DNA from: Charina bottae
Taxonomy: Eukaryota; Chordata; Lepidosauria; Squamata; Charinaidae
DNA length: 64,000 nt
Assembly: GCA_023362775.1 (NCBI GenBank)
Contig: JALMGJ010000006.1
Span: forward strand, 56,069,001-56,133,000
Direction of reading: 5' to 3'
In this document: positions 22,381 through 32,735 of the stretch, piece after piece
Layout: the number at the start of each line of letters is the position of its first letter
How positions within the stretch are numbered: position 1 is the first letter of the stretch
Position numbers and translations under genes: made by a program
Notes under the pieces: model-generated
Databases searched by the model: none
The model's input: only the letters and a program-made list of their open reading frames with translations
Told to the model about the DNA's origin: nothing

Positions 22381-24304
22381 TTCCGGCTGCTGCTACTTAA
22401 CGCCAGGTCAGTAAACAACAAAGCCCCTCTCATAAGTGAATTAATCACGGAGAGAGGGGCTGACCTGGTGTGTATTACTGAGACCTGGCTGGGCCCAGAG
22501 GGAGGGGTAGCCCTCTCGGAGATGTGCCCGGCCGGATTTCAGGTGTGGCACCAGCCGAGAGACCGGGGTAGGGGAGGAGGGGTGGCAGTTATCATCAGAG
22601 AGTCTCTGGTGGCTTTCAGGGGCCTTGCTCCACAAGTGTCCGGATGTGAGACCCTGTTTTTCAAGTTGGGTGCCCGAGAACAGTTGGGAGTGTTGCTATT
22701 GTACCAGCCTCCCTGCTGCGTAGCAACCTCCCTGCCTGAGCTGCTGGAGGCCATCTCGGGGTTGGCGGTGGAGTTCCCCAGGCTTATGGTCTTGGGGGAC
22801 TTTAACCTGCCGTCCCTGGGACGTGCCTCGGAAGCGGCTCGGGAGTTCGTGACTACCATGGCAGCCATGGGCCTGTCCCAGATTATTCGGGACCCGACTC
22901 AAGACAGTGGACTCCGGATTTGGTTTTCTTGTCAGAGCAATGGCAAAGTGACCTGAGGGGAAAGTTAGAACTATCCCCGTTGTCATGGTCAGATCACGTC
23001 CTGATATCCCTAGGATTCTCTTATGCCGCCCCACTCCGCAGGGAGGCTGGACCTATTCGATTGGTCCGCCCCCGGCGACTTATGGACCCATTGAGGTTTC
23101 AGAGGGAGCTGGGGGTAATACCCGAGGATCTGCTGCACGGTCCAGCGGAGGCATTGGCTGCAACCTGGAATAGGGAAGCGGCCGATGCCTTGGACAGGAT
23201 CGCGCCGATGCGACCTCTCCAGCCCCATTCGACCCGTCACTCCCCGTGGTTTACGGAGGAGTTGAGGGTCCTGAAGAGGGTGAAGAGACGTCTAGAGCGC
23301 CGCTGGAGAAAGACGACAGAACTCGACCGAACACAATCTAGAGCCGCTATTAAGGCCTACCTTGTGGCGGTAAGAGCGGCGAAACGTGATTATTTCTCCG
23401 CTCTTATTGCGTCTGCAGAATGCCATCCGATGGCCCTGTTTAAGATTACTCGATCTCTCTTGGGTAGGGTGGTAGCGACCACCCACCTGCAGGGCCGTGC
23501 AGAAGAATTTTCTGAGCAACTGCAGGATAAAATCACTCAGATTCGGTCTAAGCTGGACTCCATGCATGGAATGCAGTCTGGGGAGATGCCGGGAGAGTGA
23601 TCTTGCCCTGTTACCTGGGAACGATTTGATCCTGTTGGACCTGAGGAAGTGGACAGGATCCACTGAGGAAGTGGACAGGATCCTTTGAATTGTCAATTCC
23701 ACCACATGTCATTTAGATACCTGCCCTTCCTGGCTGGTGAAATCGGCCAGGGAGGTGACATGTGGATGGGTCCAGGCTATGATTAATACATCCTTGTTGG
23801 AGGGGGTGGTTCCAACTGCCTTCAAGGAGGCATTGGTACACCCCCTCCTCAAGAAGCCATCCCGGGACCCTACCATCCTGGACAATTTTCGTCCAGTCTC
23901 CCACCTTCCTTTTTTGGGAAAAGTGGTTGAGAAAGTGGTGGCGTTGCAACTTCAAGGGACCCTGGATGAAACGGATTATCTAGACCCTTTTCAGTCAGGT
24001 TTCAGGCTGGGACATGGGACGGAGACTGCATTGGTTGCGCTTACGGATGATCTCTGGCGGGAGCGGGATGGAGGTAGTGCATCCATCCTGGCTCTCTTAG
24101 ATCTCTCAGCAGCTTTCGATACCATCGACCATGGTATCCTTTTGGGGCGGCTCAGGGAGTTGGGGGTGGGTGGCGTAGTTTTGCGCTGGTTCACCTCCTT
24201 CCTCTGGGGCCGCTCCCAGTCGGTGCTGATAGGAGAGGAGAGATCCGGCCCTCGACCGCTCCTTTGTGGGGTGCCGCAGGGGTTGGTTCTCTCTCCTCTC
24301 CTAT
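22381..24304 (+). pseudogene. L2 ORF2, endonuclease and N-terminal RT (broken)
   Basis: The frame opens with LLLLNARSVNNK and continues with endonuclease motifs: ITETWLGPEG (about 22474), VLGDFNLP (about 22790) and WSDHV (about 22985), the last one after a +1 shift near 22912. A linker rich in basic residues (VKRRLERRWRK, about 23280) leads to RT blocks DNFRPVSHLPFL (about 23880), FQSGFRLGHGTETAL (about 23990), LDLSAAFDTIDHG (about 24097) and GVPQGLVLSPLL (about 24268). A stop at 23598-23600 and a 23-bp tandem duplication (GAGGAAGTGGACAGGATCC at 23643 and 23666) break it again. RT block 5 lies beyond the PLE insertion. The protein would have nicked target DNA and copied LINE RNA. Confidence 0.85.
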
Positions 24305-24381
24305 GTCTATGAAGGTTCTCAGTCATCCAGGTGGAATTGTCTGTAGCTTGAATCATGTCAACTGGATTTCTATTTTCTTAA

Positions 24382-24419
24382 TGGAAACGTTTCGCTCCTT
24401 ATCCAAGGGGCTTCTTCAG
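24382..24419 (-). ncRNA. Hammerhead-like core, left PLE arm
   Basis: On the minus strand: CTGAAGA, a foldback GCCCCTT-GGAT-AAGGAGC, then GAAACGTTTCC. This resembles the hammerhead ribozyme core (CUGANGA, stem II, GAAA), with one extra A before stem II. Hammerhead motifs are established in PLEs; catalytic activity of this copy is untested. Confidence 0.45.
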
Positions 24420-24516
24420 TCTGAGCAAAGTTGGTAAGGGAATCCTAAATATGTTCCTAGGTAGCTGTGTGACCTTACACCTGGGGCTAGGTCATGGTTA
24501 TATTGAGATGTAATTT

Positions 24517-25640
24517 TTAAGTCCTTTTATCATCTAATGGAGGGTCGTTAAAAACACCATGCTGCTGTTGAGCTTCTGAAATGGTCTTAATCTTCCTAGG
24601 CACAGAAGACAACACGGGGAGGAAGATGGGGGAGAGTTTGTGCCTGAGGCCCCCACCTCTATTCAAGGAAGGATTTTCCAAGTTGGCATAAATGGATTCC
24701 TTGACCCCTCTCTCAAACCACCTATCTTCTCTGTCTAAAATGTGAACATTAATGTCCTCAAATGAGTGTCCTTTTTCTTTTAGATGAAGATAAACTGCTG
24801 ACTCTGGTCCTGTGGTGTTATTTCTCCTGTGTTGTGCCATCCTCCTGTACATAGGTTGTTTGGTTTCTCCAATGTAGAGTTCAGAGCACTCCTCACTGCA
24901 CTGGATTGCATAAACTACATTGCTTTTCTTATGTTTTGGAGTTTGATCTTTGGGGTGTACAAGCCTCTGTCTCAGTGTGTTGGTGGGTTTGAAATATACA
25001 GGTATGTGGTGTTTGCCAAATATCCGTTTTATCTTTTCAGACACGCCAGCCATGTAGGGAATGACCAGGTTCTTTCGTTTACTCTGAGTCTCAGCCCTAT
25101 CTGTCGCTGTTTTAGGTCTGGTAGATTTAGATTTGGTGAAGGCCCAATTTGGATATCCACAGGCCTTCAGGGCTGTTCTCAGGTGCTGATTTTCATTCTT
25201 TTTGGAATCCATGGAGGTGGGGATGGTTTCTGCTCTGTGTGACAATGTCCTGATGACTCCTAGTTTGTGCTGCAGTGGATGGTGGGAGTCAAACATCAGA
25301 TATTGATCTGTGTGTGTGGGTTTCCTGTAGATCCCTATTTCTAGCTTGCCACCGGTCCCAATGAGGACTTCACAGTCTAGGAATGCCAGTCTGTTGTCCT
25401 TGGTGTCTTCTCTGGTGAAGCTAATGTTGGCATCTATAGTGTTTATATGGTCCGTGAAGGCCTGTACTTCCTGGGCCTTGATTTTGACCCAGGTGTCATC
25501 CACATACCTAAACCAGTGGGTGGGCACCGTTCCCTGGAATGTGTTGAGTGCTTCTCCACTTCTTCCATGTATAAATTGGCCACAATGGGTGACACAGGAG
25601 AACCCATGGCACAGCCGTGTTTTTGTCTGTAAAAGTCACC
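24517..25640 (-). pseudogene. PLE RT/GIY-YIG frame, left arm copy
   Basis: The minus-strand frame from the TYVDD-type RT motif (FRYVDDTWVK) through the GIY-YIG domain to the stop at 24517 encodes the same residues as the right arm for about 335 codons. Its upstream part (GCAMGSLVSP motif, 25600) is put out of frame by a 4-bp deletion near 25550 relative to the right arm. RT blocks 1-2 are absent. It has no start codon of its own and is not a functional gene. Confidence 0.85.
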
Positions 25641-26897
25641 TTTTACACCTTTCTTCTAGTCAAGAGACTAGAAGAGGACAGCACCCTGGAAAGGAGAAGC
25701 CATCTCAACCCAAACCAGATCTGCCATCTTCTGGACCTGTGTCTTAACACCACTTATTTCACATACAGAGGTGACTTTTACAGACAAAAACACGGCTGTG
25801 CCATGGGTTCTCTTGTGTCACCCATTGTGGCCAATTTATACATGGAAGAAGTGGAGAAGAAAGCACTCAACACATTCCAGGGAACGGTGCCCACCCACTG
25901 GTTTAGGTATGTGGATGACACCTGGGTCAAAATCAAGGCCCAGGAAGTACAGGCCTTCACGGACCATATAAACACTATAGATGCCAACATTAGCTTCACC
26001 AGAGAAGACACCAAGGACAACAGACTGGCATTCCTAGACTGTGAAGTCCTCATTGGGACCGGTGGCAAGCTAGAAATAGGGATCTACAGGAAACCCACAC
26101 ACACAGATCAATATCTGATGTTTGACTCCCACCATCCACTGCAGCACAAACTAGGAGTCATCAGGACATTGTCACACAGAGCAGAAACCATCCCCACCTC
26201 CATGGATTCCAAAAAGAATGAAAATCAGCACCTGAGAACAGCCCTGAAGGCCTGTGGATATCCAAATTGGGCCTTCACCAAATCTAAATCTACCAGACCT
26301 AAAACAGCGACAGATAGGGCTGAGACTCAGAGTAAACGAAAGAACCTGGTCATTCCCTACATGGCTGGCGTGTCTGAAAAGATAAAACGGATATTTGGCA
26401 AACACCACATACCTGTATATTTCAAACCCACCAACACACTGAGACAGAGGCTTGTACACCCCAAAGATCAAACTCCAAAACATAAGAAAAGCAATGTAGT
26501 TTATGCAATCCAGTGCAGTGAGGAGTGCTCTGAACTCTACATTGGAGAAACCAAACAACCTATGTACAGGAGGATGGCACAACACAGGAGAAATAACACC
26601 ACAGGACCAGAGTCAGCAGTTTATCTTCATCTAAAAGAAAAAGGACACTCATTTGAGGACATTAATGTTCACATTTTAGACAGAGAAGATAGGTGGTTTG
26701 AGAGAGGGGTCAAGGAATCCATTTATGCCAACTTGGAAAATCCTTCCTTGAATAGAGGTGGGGGCCTCAGGCACAAACTCTCCCCCATCTTCCTCCCCGT
26801 GTTGTCTTCTGTGCCTAGGAAGATTAAGACCATTTCAGAAGCTCAACAGCAGCATGGTGTTTTTAACGACCCTCCATTAGATGATAAAAGGACTTAA
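25641..26897 (+). pseudogene. PLE reverse transcriptase with GIY-YIG endonuclease, 5'-truncated
   Basis: About 418 codons are open from the arm junction to the stop at 26895-26897. RT motif 4 is GCAMGSLVSPIVANLY (about 25797) and the catalytic box is YVDD (25908-25919). After a linker with HTDQYLMFDSHHPLQH, the GIY-YIG nuclease has VYAIQC (about 26498), ELYIGETKQPMYRR (about 26532) and KESIYANLENPSLNR (about 26718), giving the expected Tyr, Arg, Glu and Asn. RT blocks 1-3 are missing and the frame runs into reverse-arm sequence upstream with no proper ATG, so it is a truncated copy. Excellent preservation implies a young insertion. Confidence 0.88.
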
Positions 26898-26994
26898 AAA
26901 TTACATCTCAATATAACCATGACCTAGCCCCAGGTGTAAGGTCACACAGCTACCTAGGAACATATTTAGGATTCCCTTACCAACTTTGCTCAGA

Positions 26995-27030
26995 CTGAAG
27001 AAGCCCCTTGGATAAGGAGCGAAACGTTTC
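26995..27030 (+). ncRNA. Hammerhead-like core, right PLE arm
   Basis: This is the same core as in the left arm: CTGAAGA, foldback GCCCCTT/AAGGAGC with GGAT loop, GAAACGTTTCC. It lies in the 3' non-coding region about 100 bp downstream of the RT/GIY-YIG stop. Confidence 0.45.
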
Positions 27031-27088
27031 CATTAAGAAAATAGAAATCCAGTTGACATGATTCAAGCTACAGACTCTCCTCTCCTAT

Positions 27089-28035
27089 TTAGCATCTACA
27101 TGAAACCGCTGGGCGAGATCATCCATCACCATGGGATGAGGTATCATCAGTATGCGGATGATACCCAATTGTATATCTCCATCCCTGGTTAGGTAAGTGA
27201 TGCAGTATCCACCCTCTCCCAGTGCCTGGGGGCTGTGAGGGCCTGGATGGGGAACAACAGGCTTCAATTGAACCCTGGTAAGACCGAGTGGCTGTGGATT
27301 GATGGCTTAGTGTCTTCTGGGAAATTATCATCTTTGGTTCTTGATGGGGTAGCACTACCCCGTTCGGAACCGGTGCGTAATCTGGGGGTCCTTCTAGACT
27401 CACGACTCCTGCTCGAAGAGCAGGTGGCAGTCGTGGCTAGGAGGGCTTTCGCACAACTTCGGTTAGTGCGCCAGTTACGCCCATTCCTGGATCGCGACGC
27501 CCTCCATACAGTCACTCATGCTCTCGTCATCTTCCATATAGATTATTGCAATGCGCTCTACATGGGGCTACCCTTGAAGACTATCCGGAAGCTACAGCTG
27601 GTGCAGAATGCGGCCGCACGGGCAGTATTGGGTGCGTCAAGATCCGCACATGTAACACCGCTGCTCCGCGAGCTGCATTGGGTGCCGGTTTGCTTCCGGG
27701 TACAATTCAAGGTGTTGGTTATCACCTTTAAAGCCCTACATGGCATGGGGCCAGAATACCTGAGGGACCGTCTTATCCCCATGTTATCAACCCGCCCCAC
27801 CTGGTCATTCAGAGAGGGCCTGCTGCGAACCCCATCAATTAAAGAGTGTCATCTGATGGGGTCTAGGAGGCAGGCCTTCTCTGTGACAGCGCCCACTCTA
27901 AGGAACATCCTGCCCCCAGAGTTCAGACAGATCTCCTCCCTCCCGACCTTTAGGAAAGAGCTGAAGACCTGGTACTGCCGCCTGGCATGGGAAGGAGAGA
28001 GGGATAGTTCCTCATGGGGGTGGCTAATCCCCTAA
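27089..28035 (+). pseudogene. L2 ORF2, C-terminal RT half
   Basis: Directly after the PLE the L2 frame resumes with the catalytic YADD box (27151-27162, in [12 protein letters not shown]), then an in-frame stop at about 27190. The remaining 266-codon frame (27235-28035) holds NPGKTEWLW, NLGVLLDSRL, DYCNALYMGLP and QNAAARAVLGASRS and ends WLIP-stop. Beyond lie a short 3' UTR and the L2 tail. Rejoined with 22381-24304 it would complete the RT; it is given here as two broken parts. Confidence 0.85.
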
Positions 28036-28215
28036 TTTTATAACTGTCCTTCTTTAATTATTCCATTACCACCTGGATTTTTCAATATATTTTTACTGTA
28101 TACTTGAGATTTTAACCTTATTTTAACTTATTTATTGTGAACCGCCCAGAGTTCCCCATGGGGGGAGATGGGCGGTTATAGAAAATAATTAAATAAATAA
28201 ATAAAAATAAAATAA

Positions 28216-28278
28216 ATTAAGGTGGTACCCATTTATCTACTTGCAAAGCTTTCAAACTGTTGGGTTGACAGGAGCTGG
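28216..28278 (-). repeat. Composite SINE fragment
   Basis: In reverse complement AACAGTTTGAAAGCTTTGCA and AGTAGATAAATGGGTACCAC match the body of the squamate composite SINE (compare AGTAGATAAATGGGGACCAC at 32.88 kb). It is truncated by the SINE at 28279. Confidence 0.55.
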
Positions 28279-28449
28279 GACTATTTATTTATTTATTTAT
28301 TTATTATTTCTAACTTATATCACCGCCCATCTCCCCCCACAAGGGGACTAGCAACGAGAGCTCACCTCGTTGCGCGGGGTTCGAACTGCAGACCTTCTGA
28401 TCTGCAGCCTACAGCTCAGCAGTTTAACCTGCTGAGCTACCGCGTCCCT
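28279..28449 (-). mobile_element. tRNA-headed SINE with L2 tail
   Basis: Minus strand: GGGACGCGGTAGCTCAGCAG (A box), GCAGTTCGAACCCCGCGC (B box), then GGGGGAGATGGGCGGTGATA and a TAAA-repeat tail. The 3' end is the same module that ends the L2 LINE, as in SINEs that parasitise LINE machinery. Confidence 0.8.
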
Positions 28450-28880
28450 TTCACATCCTCCACTTGACCAACACCACAAGGACAGAGGCGTTGTTTTACT
28501 TCTCTTGGATACCATTCGGCAACTGCTGTTGTCCAACGGCCATCCAACATGTGCGTGACGTGTCCTGCCCAGCGTAGCTTCTGTTTGCAATATTCGACGA
28601 CAACATCATTTATTCCACTTCGTGCTGTAATCTGACTATTTGGGATGTGGTCTCGGAGAGAAACTTTCAGCATGGATCTTCCCATAGCCCTTACTGCTCT
28701 TGAAAGCTCTTCCTCTTCTGCCTTTGTTAGTGACCATGTTTCACTTCCATATAGCACCGCTGGTAAGACAGCCGAGTAAAAAAGATTAGCACACAGTTTT
28801 CCGTCAATCTTCCCATTTTGTAAGACTTCTCTAATGGAGTTGTATCTAGCCCATCCAGCTTTCTCTCTTCTGATCTTATT
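28450..28880 (-). pseudogene. Non-LTR retrotransposon ORF2 C-terminal fragment (RTE-like)
   Basis: The minus strand reads KAGWARYNSIREVLQNGKID (about 28850), then AVLYGSETWSLTKAEEEELS and KQKLRWAGHVTHMLDGRWTT, the YGSETW...RWAGHV segment shared by RTE-type and related LINEs. It is 5'-truncated and frameshifted near 28780, with its 3' end abutting the SINE. Confidence 0.65.
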
Positions 28881-28889
28881 TAACTAAAC

Positions 28890-30390
28890 TAAATAACATC
28901 TTGCTCTTTGTTTTCATATAAGCTTGAAAACAGTTTTGGCTTGGAAGTACCTGGTTGGATTACTTTAATACACTGCATATTAGAGACATGTTTGGAAGAT
29001 TCAGTACATGCAGAATACAGCCTAGGGCAATTTTAAGTGTTACAATTCCTTACAATAACATTTTGTGATTCTGGCTGCCCATTTGCTCCTATGCCCACTA
29101 CGAAGTCCTATATACTACTTTCAAGTCCTATGTAATTTTGATTTCAGTTGCCTGAAAAAGTATCTTCTGCTATAGAAATATGCAGTGCTTGTCGATTAAG
29201 CTTTTCTGCTAAAGCTTTTCTCTGAATCCCTTTTTCATGGTTGATATTAACCACGGAGGCTGATTTTTTTTCTCTTGCACGGGGGCTGTTTTTCCTTGGC
29301 AGATATGGAATGTTGCACTTGGTGCCAATTTTATATTTACTATTGTTATTTTATACGCATTTTAAAAAATAGTCTAGGCTACTTAAGTATGATTTATCTA
29401 TACTATTTTTATCTGCTATTTCTAGCTCTGTTCCATGTTGGTATTACAATTGCACTGTGAACTGTCCTGGAATTAATTTTTAATGAGGATACACTTTGAA
29501 TATTTTAAATAATTCAACATTGCACTTTTACTATACAAATAACCAGGCTGAATGTCTTGAAGCAAAAATAACCCCAATTGTCACACTGATAAGATAATGA
29601 TACTGAACAATGTTCAAAATCCAGATTAAGAGAACTCAAAGCCAGAAATTTACATAGTTGACATAGTTAATGCCAAGTATTGGAAAGGGGTGCTAGGCCT
29701 TTCACTTACAAATGCTTCAGTAGGAGAGAAAATATGCTTAAAACAAATAGATCTCTCATGGTTTGTAAAGCAGCACAAGAAAGAATGATGCCAAGGACCT
29801 AAATGCTAGGAACCAGTTACAAATATTTGTACTATATCCCATTTGTGTGGTACCAAAATAATTTGGACTCCTCCCCCCTCCCCCTTTGGGAGGTTAAGAG
29901 GCCGGTGCTTTAGCTACCCACCACAACCATTAAAATATTTAACTACTCAAAGTAGGGCAATTTTCCCCTTTTCAGAAGCTGGTTAAGGAGCAAAATGGGT
30001 GCCTCTGAAAAGGCTTTTCCTCTTAACGTTTTTTTTAAAAATGAGCAAAAAAAAATGGCTGTTCCCATTCTGGTAATACGCCCCTAGACAGAGCACAAAA
30101 GCAAAGTGCAGCTCCGAATCCTAAAAATATTGTTGATTCTTGGTGAATTTCTTATACTAAATGCATAAGTATTCTAGTAAGTAATGGATAGGCAACAAGG
30201 AATGCCCAAGTCATCACACATTTAACATCTGGACTAGAAAACAGTCACAGAGTTCCAGATATTGGCTACCAATAGCTTAAACTAGAATTGTCCTTTAGAT
30301 TTGGTTAGAAGAAAACTATATGTAGTGGTGACTGTTCTAACAAAAGATAGTTGGAAGAGGCAAAGTGTGTTATGAGTTTTTCACTCCCTC
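28890..30390. other. AT-rich sequence, nothing recognised
   Basis: No exon or assignable repeat, apart from a possible old tRNA-like scrap near 29905 (GAGGCCGGTGCTTTAGCTAC). Confidence 0.4.
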
Positions 30391-30393
30391 AAG

Positions 30394-30475
30394 CAGTGTT
30401 TCTCAACCTTGGCAACTTTAAGAAGTGTGGGCTTCAACTCCTGGCTTCACAAGCCAGCATAGCATGTGGGATTTC
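30394..30475. mobile_element. hAT-type MITE, left-end fragment
   Basis: CAGTGTTTCTCAACCTTGGC followed by AACTTTAAGAAGTGTGGGC matches the left end of the intact element at 30953. The right end is missing. Confidence 0.65.
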
Positions 30476-30952
30476 CCTTCAATTAATTTTCACAAGAGGG
30501 AGAACATGTTTTTTAAATTCAAGCAGTAGTCAAGGCATATATGTCAAGGCATATGAAAAATAATAAATACAATTCTTGTTTCTGGAAATTCCATGAGTTC
30601 CCAGGTCCCTAGCTGGGCTGCCTTCCCATAATGAAATGGGAAATGTGTGTGGGAGTTTCTGTAATGTTTGAGTAAAAGCAACGAGCACTGAGGAAAAGCA
30701 ACAAGCACAACAGCCAGATTGTCTGCGTTCCTCTGTAAGACAGGGCGGATGTTTAATTCTAGTTATGAAATTAGCCCTGTAAAAATGTACATCTGACATC
30801 TCCTGGTCTTTGGTTTTAAGCGTACTGCGCTTTGTTTTCTTTCAAAGTTAAGTTATTCTCCATGGCCAACTGTCTGTAGCTATGAAATCCTTTGCCTCTG
30901 CCCATAGCAGAGTGAAAGAAGGAAGGCAGCTCTATCCATCAACTCTATAGAG

Positions 30953-31046
30953 CAGTGTTTCTCAACCTTGGCAACTTTATGCTGACTGGGGAATTCTGAG
31001 AGTTGAAGTCCACACATCTTAAAGTTGCCAAGTTTGAGAAACACTG
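30953..31046. mobile_element. hAT-type MITE, complete palindromic copy
   Basis: CAGTGTTTCTCAACCTTGGC at the left and its complement ending GAGAAACACTG at the right give long terminal inverted repeats over 94 bp. Flanks CTATAGAG / CTATAGAA agree at 7 of 8 bases, an 8-bp hAT duplication. The centre carries GGGGAATTCTGAGAGTTGAA, related to the CCCAGAATTC motif. Confidence 0.85.
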
Positions 31047-31059
31047 CTATAGAATGACC

Positions 31060-31990
31060 AGCATTACCAGGCTGTCCCTCTCTCTGGATTGAACACAACT
31101 GGTCATTATTGGGGGACAGGTGTTTAACTTAAGTAATTGGCACCTGAATTGGTTTTCTTTTTGTTTTGTTTTACCTTGCCTCCCATCTTTTTTCATCTCA
31201 TATCTTTTAGATGGTAAGCCACTTCGATTACCTTTTTTCTGAAGAGGATAACAATGCGATAGATAGATACATAAATCTCATGTTTGTATAGTATTCCATC
31301 CCAGATACAAACTAATTAAGTGACTCACAGGTTGGATGATGCCTGTTGGCACAGACATTTCAAGAAGGGAGGTAGCTGTTGAGCTCTGCTGTTCAGATGT
31401 CTGTCTGCTGTAGGCAACTCCCTCTGCTGTTGTGAAAATGTCATCACTGAGAAGGAACATGCAACATGAATACCTGGAAGTATATTTGAAGCAGTTGTTA
31501 AGGACATCATATCCAAGTAATCAGAAAGCAAGCAGTGTGCCAGTCAACAGTCTCTCTCTCTCTCTTTTTTAACCTGGCCAGAAGACACAGGAAGAAACAG
31601 GTTTTGTCTTGACTACATATGCTATAATTGCTACTGCCAAAATTGCTGCTTGCTAAATTACCGGTGTGTGTTCATAGCAGCACACTAAAGACATTACCTA
31701 TATTGTACACTTCCACTATTACATTCTGGAGCAATCCTTTGGGGAGAGGAGGGGCAAGTGTGCATAGCAAATGGAAGTAAATGTACTTAACCAAAATAGG
31801 AGCTAGAACGTTTATGAATAGTCATAATAAACAGGTACTGGAAAATAATGGTTATGAAGCTGCTCCTAGCATACAGTCTTGTTTATCTAAAGTAGGCATT
31901 ACACAGAAGGCAAGGAAAACAAAGGCAGAGATGAGCCTGCTAGATGAAGGAGGGGAGAAAAACATTGAAGCAAGTACTGAATTGTAAAAT
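31060..31990. other. Unassigned sequence with TC run
   Basis: A short TCTCTC tract is at 31549-31565. A 68-codon + frame (31781-31987) has ordinary composition but no family signal. The right end supplied the Bov-B target site. Confidence 0.4.
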
Positions 31991-32003
31991 GTATACTGAG
32001 GCT

Positions 32004-32527
32004 TGCTCGTTGGGAGGAAAGCTATGGCAAACCTAGACAGCATATTAAAAAGCAGAGACATCACCTTGCCGACAAAGGTCCGTATAGTTAAAGCTATGGT
32101 TTTTCCAGTAGTAATGTATGGCTGTGAGAGTTGGACCATAAGGAAGGCTGAGCGCCGAAGAATTGATGCTTTCGAACTGTGGTGCTGGAGAAGGCTCTTA
32201 AGCGTCCCTTGGACTGCAAGGAGGTCAAACCAGTCAATCCTAAAGGAAATCAACCCTGACTGCTCATTGGAAGGACAGATGCTGAAGCTGAAGCTCAAAT
32301 ACTTTGGCCACCTAATGCGAAGAGAGGACTCACTGGAAAAGACCCTGATGGTGGGAAAGACTGAAGGCAAAAGGAGAAGGGGACGGCAGAGGATGAGATG
32401 GCTAGATAGCATCACCAATGTAATGAACATGAATTTGAGTAAACTCCGAGAGACAGTGGAGGACAGGAAGGCCTGGCGTGCTATGGTCCATGAGGTCACG
32501 AAGAGTCGGACACGACTAAACGACTGA
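32004..32527 (+). pseudogene. Bov-B ORF2 C-terminus, open frame
   Basis: The 174-codon frame is uninterrupted and reads VKAMVFPVVMYGCESWTIRK, ELWCWRRLLSVPWTARRSNQ and LKYFGHLMRREDSLEKTLM, ending HEVTKSRTRLND. These are signature Bov-B ORF2 C-terminal motifs that follow the RT catalytic core. As a fragment it has no reverse transcriptase active site and no promoter of its own. The lack of stops and the exact target repeats argue for a recent insertion. Confidence 0.92.
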
Positions 32528-32544
32528 ACAACAACAACAACAAC
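32004..32544 (+). mobile_element. Bov-B (RTE) LINE, 5'-truncated, recent insertion
   Basis: An exact 11-bp duplication ATACTGAGGCT (31993-32003, 32545-32555) brackets the insert. It ends GTCACGAAGAGTCGGACACG and CGACTGAACAAC plus an ACA-repeat tail, the classic Bov-B terminus shared with ruminant genomes. Truncation removed the endonuclease and most of the RT. Confidence 0.95.
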
Positions 32545-32735
32545 ATACTGAGGCTGCCCTGAAATCCAGAACATGATAAATGTTCAGTTGTCTGAAAGCA
32601 GTAATTGATACTTGCCACATAAACTTATTGAGTATGTGTTTCCTTGCCTTCTCCCCCTACTTCTACAAGACCAAATCTAGGAGGTCCCATAATGGTGAGG
32701 AAACAACTATATAAAGCCAATTACGGCTTTATATA

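Larger units (their letters stand above)
24305..27075. mobile_element. Penelope-like element inserted as an inverted dimer
   Basis: The 2771-bp insert is flanked by an exact 13-bp duplication TCTCCTCTCCTAT (24292-24304, 27076-27088) and joins the two halves of the L2 RT in frame when removed. It consists of two inverted arms, 24339-25640 (1302 bp, minus) and 25770-27075 (1306 bp, plus), around a 129-bp unique centre. By eye the arms differ by one substitution and one 4-bp indel, which accounts for the whole length difference. The left end has 34 extra bases (24305-24338) that the right end lacks. PLEs are known to insert as 5'-truncated, tandem or inverted copies. Confidence 0.9.
22145..28212 (+). 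mobile_element. L2-clade LINE, near full length, split by PLE
   Basis: A GC-rich 5' region (22145-22380), an endonuclease and reverse transcriptase frame, and the CCGCCCAGAG...GAGATGGGCGG 3' tail with AAATAAATAAA end form one LINE of about 3.3 kb, interrupted at 24305-27075 by a Penelope-like element. Family placement is from the ORF2 text (DYCNALYMGLP, KLQLVQNAAARAVLG), typical of L2. Frameshifts and stops in both halves show that it is inactive. The left neighbour is a tail fragment in reverse orientation. Confidence 0.85.

Noticed and set aside
24829..25747. Plus-strand frames of 133-137 codons within the left PLE arm, mirrored on the minus strand at 25778-26585
   Set aside because: They are antisense shadows of the PLE protein, duplicated because the arms are inverted copies.
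24305..27075. Two independent PLE insertions in opposite orientation
   Set aside because: Only one pair of target duplications flanks the whole block and none is found at the centre, so a single event is simpler.
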